From SHZI01 sp031409515 (lineage in GTDB: Bacteria > Pseudomonadota > Gammaproteobacteria > Steroidobacterales > GCA-2729495), in the NCBI GenBank assembly GCA_031409515.1, contig JANNXJ010000053.1, positions 62,001 to 126,000 of the forward strand: a DNA stretch of 64,000 nucleotides, written 5' to 3'. Both the position numbers and the translations under genes were made by a program. This document shows positions 25,440-32,758 of this stretch, one piece after another; within the stretch, counting starts at the first letter, position 1; each line of letters begins with the position of its first letter. Below the pieces are notes generated by a model. The model made no database searches. It saw nothing but the letters and a program-made list of their open reading frames with translations, and had not been told where the DNA came from.

Positions 25440-26363
25440 TCAGGCGTTCAGCTCCCGCTTGGCATGGGTGGGAGTCCGGACCGCCAGGAAAGCCGCAATG
25501 GCCAGGGCGCCAGCCAGCAGGCTGAGCACCACACCGAATCGCTCCGGGTGCACCCAGATGTCGGCCCAGAGGTTCCAGCGGCCGGCGATCTCGTAGCTGC
25601 TGAAAGCGATGATCGCGGTGGGAATGCTGTACCGGACCGCGGTGGTGACCTTCCACATCTTCAGCAGCCGGGACAGCAGGTAGAAGGCCCAGATCGTGTT
25701 GAAGAAGAAGATGGCGTAGGTCACCGGATGCCGGTCCCCCAGGATCTTCTCGTCATAGATGAAGAGCAGGGCCAGATAGCAGAACCAGGTGACGAAGATG
25801 GTCTCGAGACAGGTGATGTACGCGAAGCTCCGCTCGTAACCCCGGCTGGGTTTGCCGGTCCGCATCCCAAGATTGCGCTGGAACCAGACGAACATGTTGC
25901 ACTTGGTCTCCCGGTTCAGCATCAGCGGCACCAGCACGCCAAGGCACACGCCGATGGACGACATCATCACCAGGTACTCGGCCTTGGTGGCGATCTCGCC
26001 CGCCATGTGGGTGTCCATGAGATCGGGAACGCCGAGCACGTTGGCACTCCAGACGAAGGAGAACTCCACCCAGCCGCTCCAGATCAGGGTGCCGGCCCAG
26101 AAGCCGTACCAGGTGCCGGCCACTTCGCTGTCGTGGCGCATGCCGAGGAACAGCAGGATGGCGCCGGCCAGTCCGAGCACGAAGGCGGACTGCAGCACGT
26201 ACTCCTCACCAAAGATGCTTTCCATGCCGACCATGAGGGTATGGCCAAGCCCCTGGACGACGAAGACAATGAGGAAGGCGAAGAGTCCGACCATCGGCGG
26301 CCGGGCGAGAGCCTGCAACGGACTCTTCTTCGGGGGTGCCGCGGGAACTGTGCTGGTGGCCAT
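25440..26363 (-). CDS. Polytopic membrane protein of unknown family, 307 aa (paralogue B)
   Basis: Paralogue of the 320-aa protein at 21.5 kb, with the same order of about seven helices and the same conserved blocks (VVQGLGHTLM, WSGWVEFSFV, IATKAEYLVM, NRETKCN, FFFNTIWAFYLLSRLLKMWK). Extra N-terminal Ala/Pro-rich residues precede the first helix. The ATG at 26363 follows GGAG by nine bases; two ATG codons further upstream are possible. Function unknown; two copies within 4 kb, facing each other, suggest local duplication and specialisation. Confidence 0.8.
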   Translation of the reverse strand: MATSTVPAAPPKKSPLQALARPPMVGLFAFLIVFVVQGLGHTLMVGMESIFGEEYVLQSAFVLGLAGAILLFLGMRHDSEVAGTWYGFWAGTLIWSGWVEFSFVWSANVLGVPDLMDTHMAGEIATKAEYLVMMSSIGVCLGVLVPLMLNRETKCNMFVWFQRNLGMRTGKPSRGYERSFAYITCLETIFVTWFCYLALLFIYDEKILGDRHPVTYAIFFFNTIWAFYLLSRLLKMWKVTTAVRYSIPTAIIAFSSYEIAGRWNLWADIWVHPERFGVVLSLLAGALAIAAFLAVRTPTHAKRELNA

Positions 26364-26468
26364 AGGCAGACGCTCCATGAAATCGAACACTACCGTACCA
26401 TCTCGTACATCTGTATATCAATTGTTTCCTGACACAGCGCCTGCGGCAAAACGCCCCATCCCCGGTCC

Positions 26469-26966
26469 ATGAGTCCCTGGCTCGAGGGCCTCCTGGCGAC
26501 TGTCCTGGCAGCTCTGGCCCTGCCCCGGTACAGCCTGGCCACCGTCTTTGTCGTGGCTCTGCTGTCCGGGACGCTCCTGCCCATGGGCAGCGAGCCGGTG
26601 GTTTTCGGCCTGATTACCCTGAATCCAGCCCAGTTCTGGCCAGTCATTCTGGCCGCCACTGCCGGCGGCACGGCGGGCGGTGGCATGACCTGGCTGATGG
26701 GTTTTGGGGCTGCGCAGGCCTATGCCCGCGTCACGGACCGGACCACTGGCGAGAGTCGCGCCCTCGCCTGGCTCCAGCGCTTCGGGGCCAAGGCCTGCCT
26801 GCTGTCCTGGCTACCCGTGATCGGGGATCCCCTGTGCGGGGTGGCCGGCTGGCTGCGCCTGCCCTTCTGGCCCTGCCTCTTCTACATGGCCATCGGCAAG
26901 TTTGCCCGCTACGTGATTTTTACCGCCGTGCTGCTCTGGGTGTTTCCCGGCGGCACCGTCGCCTGA
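26469..26966 (+). CDS. YqaA family inner-membrane protein, 165 aa
   Basis: Small DedA-related (VTT/SNARE-associated) membrane protein: LATVFVVALLSGTLLPMGSE, a Gly-rich re-entrant segment LAATAGGTAGGGMTWLMGFG, and RFGAKACLLSWLPVIGDPLC with the conserved P-x-x-G-D and a Trp/Pro-rich final helix. Probably involved in lipid handling; no specific substrate is known for this subfamily. It is divergent from paralogue B and convergent with the L,D-transpeptidase gene. Confidence 0.85.
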   Translation: MSPWLEGLLATVLAALALPRYSLATVFVVALLSGTLLPMGSEPVVFGLITLNPAQFWPVILAATAGGTAGGGMTWLMGFGAAQAYARVTDRTTGESRALAWLQRFGAKACLLSWLPVIGDPLCGVAGWLRLPFWPCLFYMAIGKFARYVIFTAVLLWVFPGGTVA

Positions 26967-26975
26967 CGGGCAACG

Positions 26976-28025
26976 TCACTCGCGGGTCTGTTCTTCTGCG
27001 GTCACGACGGTGAAGTCGGTGGCCACGGTCGTGGTCGTCGCGGGACTCGACGCCAGCTGCGTCATCACCATCGTCGTCCCCGGCTCAACCACGGCGCTCG
27101 CCCGGGCCAGAAACTCCGGCGGCACCCGGATGACGCGGAGGAGCTGGTCGGCGGAAACAACCGTCTCCTCCTCACCGGAAATCATCAGCCAGCGCCTGAC
27201 GGGCTTGCCGGTGCTCGGGTCGAGGGGGCCCACGGTGGAGGGCTCCAGCAGGGTCAGCACATGCAGTGTGACCTTGCGCGGCGGACCGATGACTTCAAAG
27301 GTGGCGCGGCCGATCTCGACCCCACGGCGGAACACGCTGATACGCCGGTCCTCGTTGGTCAGGAGAATCGTCACGGGACCCTCCGGCGCCACATCCGGTT
27401 GCCAGGAAAACTCGCTCGCCAGCGGCAGGGTGCCCGCCGTCGCCCCCGACGTATCCACCGGCGCGGTCAGGCCCGGGTGGGCCACCGTACTGGAGAACTC
27501 CTCCTCATCGGAGACCACTACGGTCAGCCCGGTCTTCGTCACACCGTAGAGCTTCTGGGCGAACTCGTAGGGCATGCGCACGCAACCGTGGGACGCCGGG
27601 TAGCCGGGCAACCGGCCGGCATGCAGCGCGACGCCCGACCAGGTGAGCCGCTGCATATAAGGCATCGGCGCGTTGTTGTAGATGTTCGAGTAGTGATCCT
27701 CGTTCTTCTGCAGGATCATGAACACGCCCGTGGGGGTTTCGTGGCCCTTCTTCCCGGTGGACACAGTGGAGGCACCGATCAGCACGCCATTCCGGTACAC
27801 GTAGGCCTTCTGTTCGGGCAGGGACACGACCATCACGACCGGCCCCCGGGGTGAGACCTGGGGGACCCAGACGTACTCGCCGGGTTTCAGGCGGGCGGGC
27901 GCCATAGTGACGTCGGTACCGAGGGTGGAGGTGTTCTTTGGCGGTGTCTTCCCGGCAGCGTCGAGACCGGGAAGTACGGCAAGAAAGGCACACAGGAGGC
28001 TGAGGACGGCGGGCTTGTTTCTCAT
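26976..28025 (-). CDS. L,D-transpeptidase (YkuD domain), 349 aa
   Basis: Exported enzyme cross-linking peptidoglycan or attaching lipoproteins. Signal peptide (1-23), YkuD catalytic domain at about 63-190 with GVALHAG and PASHGCVRMP (nucleophile Cys148). The C-terminal half (from about 205) has a second domain containing PVTILLTNEDRRISVFRRG, which resembles the start of another YkuD domain but lacks the Cys, so it looks like a decayed tandem copy (compare PVVMVVSLPEQKAYVYRNG). Confidence 0.9.
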   Translation of the reverse strand: MRNKPAVLSLLCAFLAVLPGLDAAGKTPPKNTSTLGTDVTMAPARLKPGEYVWVPQVSPRGPVVMVVSLPEQKAYVYRNGVLIGASTVSTGKKGHETPTGVFMILQKNEDHYSNIYNNAPMPYMQRLTWSGVALHAGRLPGYPASHGCVRMPYEFAQKLYGVTKTGLTVVVSDEEEFSSTVAHPGLTAPVDTSGATAGTLPLASEFSWQPDVAPEGPVTILLTNEDRRISVFRRGVEIGRATFEVIGPPRKVTLHVLTLLEPSTVGPLDPSTGKPVRRWLMISGEEETVVSADQLLRVIRVPPEFLARASAVVEPGTTMVMTQLASSPATTTTVATDFTVVTAEEQTRE

Positions 28026-28102
28026 GGGGCGGATTCTATCGGCACGGGCGTATTATCGGGAAGGCATAACGCTCGCCCCCCCCGGGCCGCAGAGGAGCTT
28101 CG

Positions 28103-28531
28103 ATGGGTACCGTCAACGAGATACTGAATCGCAAGGGCCGGGACGTGTGGTCCGTGCCGCCGGACTGGATGTTCTTTGACGCCCTCCGCTTTATGGCGGA
28201 AAAAGACGTGGGCGCCCTGCTCGTAATGAATGGGACGAAACTGGTCGGCATCGTGACCGAACGGGACTACGCGCGAAAGATCGTCCTCGCCGGCAAGTCT
28301 TCCCGGGACACCCCCGTCCGGGACGTGATGACCACCCGGGTGCTCTGCGCCCGGCCGGAGCAGACCGTCGAGGAATGCATGGCGCTGATGACTGACAAGC
28401 GGGCCCGCCACCTGCCGATCCTGGAGCACAAGCAGGTGATCGGCCTGGTCTCCATTGGCGACCTGGTCAAGGCCACGATACGCGAGCAGAAATTCGTCAT
28501 CGAGCAACTGCAGCAGTACATCTCCGGTTGA
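28103..28531 (+). CDS. Tandem CBS-domain protein, 142 aa
   Basis: Two CBS motifs forming one Bateman module: TVNEILNRKGRDVWSVPP with ALLVMNGTKLVGIVTERDYA, then VRDVMTTRVLCARPEQTVEE with HLPILEHKQVIGLVSIGDLV. No other domain is fused. Such free-standing modules bind adenine nucleotides and regulate partners in energy metabolism. It overlaps the downstream pseudouridine synthase start by four bases (TTGA), so the two are co-translated. Confidence 0.92.
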   Translation: MGTVNEILNRKGRDVWSVPPDWMFFDALRFMAEKDVGALLVMNGTKLVGIVTERDYARKIVLAGKSSRDTPVRDVMTTRVLCARPEQTVEECMALMTDKRARHLPILEHKQVIGLVSIGDLVKATIREQKFVIEQLQQYISG

Positions 28532-29262
28532 CGGCCCACACTCGCACCGGGCGACGTCACGGCGTCGCGCGGACACTGTCCAAGCTCGGGGTCGCGTCGC
28601 GGACCGCCGCCGCCGGCTGGGTGCTTGACGGCCGGGTGGCCGTTAACGGCCGCATTGTCCGGGATCCGGAGTTTCCTGTCCTGCAGGGCAGCGATCAGCT
28701 CGTGGTCGATGGCCGGCCGATCACTGCCAGCGAGCGGGTTTATCTCCTGCTCAACAAGCCCCGGGGCCTGGTCACTACCGCCGCCGATGAGCAGGGTCGG
28801 GACACGGTCTACCGGTGCTTCGACGGTGCCGGACTGCCCTGGGTAGCGCCCGTGGGTCGTCTCGACAAGGCCAGCGAGGGCCTGCTCCTCTTCAGTAACG
28901 ATCCCGAGTGGGCCGCGCACCTCACTGACCCGGTCACCGGGCCGGAGAAGACCTACCGGGTGCAGATCAATACGCTACCGGCACCCGCGCTGCTTGCAGC
29001 CCTGGTCACGGGCACAGACCAGGCCGGCGAACACCTGGTGGCGAAGTCGGCCAGGCTGCTGCAGACGGGCGAGAAGAACGCCTGGCTGGAGATCGTGCTC
29101 GCGGAAGGTCGCAACCGGCATATCCGGCGCCTTCTGGAAGCCCAGGGCGTGGCCGTGCTCCGACTGCTCCGCGTGGCCATCGGCGGCCTGGCGCTGGGCG
29201 ACCTGCCCAAGGGACACTGGCGCCGGCTCAATGCCAACGACCTGACTAAGGTGCGGCCGTAG
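28528..29262 (+). CDS. RsuA/RluB/E/F family rRNA pseudouridine synthase, 244 aa
   Basis: N-terminal S4 RNA-binding domain (LSKLGVASRTAAAGWVLDGR, then VAVNGRIV), followed by the catalytic domain with the family motif GRLDKASEGLLLFSND (catalytic Asp) and ILAEGRNRHIRR-like VLAEGRNRHIRRLLEAQG. Converts a uridine of 16S or 23S rRNA to pseudouridine; the exact target is not resolvable here. The TTG start overlaps the CBS gene stop. The 3' end overlaps the convergent SLR gene by 17 bases. Confidence 0.9.
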   Translation: MTAHTRTGRRHGVARTLSKLGVASRTAAAGWVLDGRVAVNGRIVRDPEFPVLQGSDQLVVDGRPITASERVYLLLNKPRGLVTTAADEQGRDTVYRCFDGAGLPWVAPVGRLDKASEGLLLFSNDPEWAAHLTDPVTGPEKTYRVQINTLPAPALLAALVTGTDQAGEHLVAKSARLLQTGEKNAWLEIVLAEGRNRHIRRLLEAQGVAVLRLLRVAIGGLALGDLPKGHWRRLNANDLTKVRP

Positions 29263-29887
29263 GCGGCCGAGACGCCGCAAGCTCACCCTGCAGTACCGAG
29301 ATCAGCAGCCCCTCATAGTAGTTATTGTCGGGCCGACTGGCGGCACTCTGCAGAAAGGCGCGCATTTCGTCCGGCGTCGCCTGGATCCGGCACCCGGCAA
29401 AGCGCCCCCGCAGCACGTGATGCGGATAAGTCACCTGTGCCGCCAGGCGACCGGCCCGGGCCGAGCGCACCCAGAGATCTTCAACCTGGCAGGGGTTGGC
29501 AGGAATGCCCTGCAAGCCTTCGTCGATGACGTAGCCCAGCACGAACTGGGCCTGCTCGGAACCGGCGGCAGCGGCCCGCTCGAGAGGCGGCAGCGCCTTT
29601 TGGGTCTGCTGGTCGTAGAAGTACGCGCGGCCCAGCTGGTATTGCAGTCGGGCATAGTCGGTCGATGCGGGGGGGACTTTCCCGGCATCCGCCGCGCAGG
29701 CGGCAATCGCCCCTGGCAGGTCGACGTTCTTCGTCGCCACGCCGGGCGCCACCCGGTCCGGATCTTCCGGGTGTGCGGCGAGCCGATCGCAGGCGGTCAC
29801 GGTGGTGCCGGGCAGGCTCTCTGCGGCAGACAGAGACGCGGACGCCAACAGCAGCAGCGTCAGGCTGGCGGGTCGAGAGACAGGCAT
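29246..29887 (-). CDS. Exported Sel1-like/TPR repeat protein, 213 aa
   Basis: Signal peptide SLTLLLLASASLSAAESLPG, a mature N-terminus CDRLAAHPEDPDRVAPGV typical of Sel1-type periplasmic proteins, then helical repeats YQLGRAYFYDQQTQKALPPL and SEQAQFVLGYVIDEGLQG. Three Cys residues could form disulfides. The ATG giving the shortest clean signal peptide was chosen. Probably a protein-protein interaction scaffold; no catalytic motif. Confidence 0.75.
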   Translation of the reverse strand: MPVSRPASLTLLLLASASLSAAESLPGTTVTACDRLAAHPEDPDRVAPGVATKNVDLPGAIAACAADAGKVPPASTDYARLQYQLGRAYFYDQQTQKALPPLERAAAAGSEQAQFVLGYVIDEGLQGIPANPCQVEDLWVRSARAGRLAAQVTYPHHVLRGRFAGCRIQATPDEMRAFLQSAASRPDNNYYEGLLISVLQGELAASRPPTAAP

Positions 29888-29940
29888 GGACGGCGCTCCG
29901 ATCTTTGCAGTATTCCCCAAGGTTACAGCGGGCCAAGCGA

Positions 29941-30693
29941 ATGACAAGCGAACTGCAGGCAGGCACCCTGTCGACGATGAACAGACTGTTTAAAATCATT
30001 CATGAGGACGACGAGCTTCTGGTGCTCAACAAGCCGGCGGGTCTCGTGTGCCATCCCAGCAAGAGCGGCGAGCTCTCCAGCCTCATCGGCCGGGTCCGCC
30101 TGCATCTGGGCGCCGGGGGCACCCCGCACCTCGTCAACCGTCTGGACCGGGAAACCAGTGGCGTAACGATCGTGGCGAAAACCCAGGCAACTGCGCGCCA
30201 GCTGGGCAAGCTCTGGCAGGCGCGGGACGTCCATAAGGAATACCTCGCGTTAGTCCATGGCCACCTCCTCGAGGACAGTGGCGTGATCGACGCCGCACTG
30301 GGCAAGGACGAGCAGAGCCGCGTCGCCATCAAGGACTGCGTGCGCGCCGACGGGGCGGCGTCCCGGACTGACTTCGAGGTTCTGCGCCGGTTCACGCAGA
30401 ACGCCGCGCCTTTCACCCTGCTTCGTGTGCTGCCCCACACGGGGCGGAAGCATCAGATCCGCATTCACCTGGCGCACCTCGGGCATCCTGTGCTGGGGGA
30501 CAAACTGTACGGCGGCGACGAGGACGCTTATCTGGCCCTGGTGGAAGACCGCCTGACAGCCGCACAGCGGGCCGCGCTGGTCGTGCCCAACCACGCCCTC
30601 CACGCCCGGGCGTTACGCTTTGCCTGGCAGGGGCAGCCGACGGAGTTTGCCTGCGAGCCGGAGGCCTGGTTCTCGGCCTTCGCCGCCACCTGA
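29941..30693 (+). CDS. RluA family pseudouridine synthase, 250 aa
   Basis: Catalytic domain of the RluA class without an S4 domain: DELLVLNKPAGLVCHPS, the catalytic motif HLVNRLDRETSGVTIVAK, and PHTGRKHQIRIHLAHLGHPV. ATG at 29941 is used; an ATG at 29977 is an alternative that still leaves the full catalytic domain. Modifies rRNA or tRNA; S4-less members act on both. The extra C-terminal segment DAYLALVEDRLTAAQR is unusual. Confidence 0.9.
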   Translation: MTSELQAGTLSTMNRLFKIIHEDDELLVLNKPAGLVCHPSKSGELSSLIGRVRLHLGAGGTPHLVNRLDRETSGVTIVAKTQATARQLGKLWQARDVHKEYLALVHGHLLEDSGVIDAALGKDEQSRVAIKDCVRADGAASRTDFEVLRRFTQNAAPFTLLRVLPHTGRKHQIRIHLAHLGHPVLGDKLYGGDEDAYLALVEDRLTAAQRAALVVPNHALHARALRFAWQGQPTEFACEPEAWFSAFAAT

Positions 30694-30793
30694 GTTCACA
30701 TAACTGGCAGCAGCCCTGGGCAGACCAGCGCGAACCAGCGCGGCTGGCCGTAGTATCCTCTGCTCTTCCCGCAACCTGACCCGGCCCGAACCC

Positions 30794-31525
30794 ATGCAAG
30801 CAGAGTCCCGCCTGGCGCACCGCCTGCGGCAGCTGGTCCTGGCACTACTCTCCGGAGCGCTGGCGCTGGCGGCCTGGGGCGACGGTCCCGTGGATCCGGC
30901 CAACGTCGCCAGCGGTCACCCGACGGGGCATCTCCATGACCACGCCGACCAGACCTGGCCCCCCCAGCCCCGGGGCCTGCGGGACGTCGTGCCGCTCAGC
31001 AATCCGGGCAACGCGGAGCGCGCCACCGAACTCTGGCGCCGGGCTCGCGCCGAGCGGGAGCGCATTGCCCTGGCCCGGCCCGAGGTCCGGCAGGCCCTGG
31101 GCAAGCGTTACAACCGGCCGGACGTCGTGGAGTCGGTTGCCAAGGATGGGACCAGAGCTGAAACGTCCCGCCTGATGTACTTCAGCTATGCCAACAACAC
31201 GACGGTGGAGGTCACGCTCGAGAAGAATCAGGTGCGGGGCGTCCGCCGGATCCGGGCGACGGACTACCAGCCCGACATCACCGACGAAGAGACGGCCGCT
31301 GCGGAGCTCATTGCCCGCGCCTACTTCGATGCCCGGAGCATGGAGCGGGTGTCAGCCCTGAAGGCCTTCGGGATCCTTGCCTACCTGCCGGAGGGCACGG
31401 GCTTCTATCCGACGCGGGTCATCTACCTGTCGTTCCACGCTGCCGATGATGCGCCACCGGAGTTCGCTGCCTGGGTCGACCTGACCACCCAGCGGGTCCT
31501 GCGCATCCGGGAGGAACGGTCGTGA
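30794..31525 (+). CDS. Copper amine oxidase N-terminal (N2/N3-like) domain protein, 243 aa
   Basis: Exported protein (signal peptide ending near ALAAWG). After a His-rich linker (GHPTGHLHDHADQTW) the rest resembles the small N2/N3 domains that precede the catalytic domain in copper amine oxidases: DITDEETAAAELIARAYFDA and TRVIYLSFHAADDAPPEF with AAWVDLTTQRVLRI. No catalytic Tyr or copper ligand is present. The stop overlaps the start of the next gene, which carries catalytic-domain motifs, by four bases (GTGA), so the two probably make one split enzyme. Confidence 0.66.
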   Translation: MQAESRLAHRLRQLVLALLSGALALAAWGDGPVDPANVASGHPTGHLHDHADQTWPPQPRGLRDVVPLSNPGNAERATELWRRARAERERIALARPEVRQALGKRYNRPDVVESVAKDGTRAETSRLMYFSYANNTTVEVTLEKNQVRGVRRIRATDYQPDITDEETAAAELIARAYFDARSMERVSALKAFGILAYLPEGTGFYPTRVIYLSFHAADDAPPEFAAWVDLTTQRVLRIREERS

Positions 31526-32739
31526 GCACCGCCCGCAGGTTCCGCGCCGGCGTGCTGGCCGCTGCACTGCTTGCGGGCCTGTCGCCCCTGGCCACCGCAG
31601 CCCCCGTGCGCTGGCAGGCCTGGACCTTTGATTACGAGGTGACCAGCACCGAGGGACTCAAGCTCAGGAACGTGACGTTCCAGATGCGAACGCTGCTTGC
31701 GAGCCTCAGCTTCCCGGTGCTGCGGGTGTTCTACGACGCCAACGCCTGCGGGCCCTTCGTTGACCTGCTCGGGCTCAACGGCCCCGTGGGGGTGTACCCC
31801 ATCCCGTGGGCCAATAATTCCACGCTGGCGCAGCGGGAGTTCACGCTGGGTGGCAAGCTCTGGTACGAAATCGGTATCCGGGACGTGATCGGCAACTACG
31901 ACATGTACCAGGTGTACTACCTGAGTGCGGATGGCACGATCGACGCGCACATCTACAGCAAGGGCCTGCAGTGCGTCGTGAACCACGTGCACTACCCGAA
32001 CTGGCGGATCGACGTAGACCTGGATGGGGCGACCGCCGACCAGATCCTCCGGGATACGGGGAACGGCTACACGGTGCTCGCCACGGAATTCAATGCGGCC
32101 GCAGACTCGGCGGTCAATCACGCCTGGCGCATCCGGGACCAGACCACGGGCCTGCAGCTTGACGTTCTGCCGGGCTTCGCCGATTTCTCGATTCCCGACG
32201 GGTCGACCACGCTGCCCATCGCCGGCTACACCAATCACACGGTCTTCGGCCGGTTGTACCGGGCCACTGAGAACCAGGGCTGGACCTTCCCACCGAACAC
32301 GCAGGTGCCCTACAACAACGGCGAGAACATCGACGGCAAGGACATCGTGCTCTGGTACGAAGGCTACCTGCCCCACAGTGCCGCCGAGGGAGCGGGCCTC
32401 TGGCACTCCACGGGCGTGCGCCTGGTCAGCAACCTCGTCCCGCCCCCGCCGGATACCGATGGCGACGGCGTGCCCGACGCGACGGATAACTGCACGCTGG
32501 TGGCCAATGCCAGTCAGCTCGACAGCAACGGCGATGGCTACGGCAATTTCTGCGACGCGGACTTCAACAACAATGGCATCGTCGATTCCCAGGATGGCGC
32601 GCTGCTGAAGGCAGCTTTCGGCTCGGTGTTGTTCCCGGAGCGGGATCTCAACGGCAACGGCGTCGTCGACTCCCAGGATGGCGCGCTGCTCAAGTCCCGC
32701 TTCGGCCAGCCACCGGGACCCTCCGGCGTCGCGCCCTGA
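31522..32739 (+). CDS. Compact copper amine oxidase catalytic-domain protein with C-terminal calcium-binding repeats, 405 aa
   Basis: Signal peptide (about 1-27). The central domain carries copper amine oxidase marks in the right order: a candidate base Asp in RVFYDANACGPFVD, the topaquinone-type N-Y-D at 125-127 (Tyr126), copper ligands H-x-H at 155/157 in NHVHYPNWRIDVDLDG, and a late His285 in WYEGYLPH. It is much shorter than typical catalytic domains. The tail has a thrombospondin type-3-like DTDGDGVPDATDNC motif and two dockerin-like EF-hand copies (NGIVDSQDGALL and NGVVDSQDGALL). Likely oxidises an amine to aldehyde plus H2O2 outside the cytoplasm, or is a related non-enzymatic copper protein. 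Confidence 0.7.
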   Translation: MSTARRFRAGVLAAALLAGLSPLATAAPVRWQAWTFDYEVTSTEGLKLRNVTFQMRTLLASLSFPVLRVFYDANACGPFVDLLGLNGPVGVYPIPWANNSTLAQREFTLGGKLWYEIGIRDVIGNYDMYQVYYLSADGTIDAHIYSKGLQCVVNHVHYPNWRIDVDLDGATADQILRDTGNGYTVLATEFNAAADSAVNHAWRIRDQTTGLQLDVLPGFADFSIPDGSTTLPIAGYTNHTVFGRLYRATENQGWTFPPNTQVPYNNGENIDGKDIVLWYEGYLPHSAAEGAGLWHSTGVRLVSNLVPPPPDTDGDGVPDATDNCTLVANASQLDSNGDGYGNFCDADFNNNGIVDSQDGALLKAAFGSVLFPERDLNGNGVVDSQDGALLKSRFGQPPGPSGVAP

Positions 32740-32758
32740 GGGGTCACTTCGTCACCGC

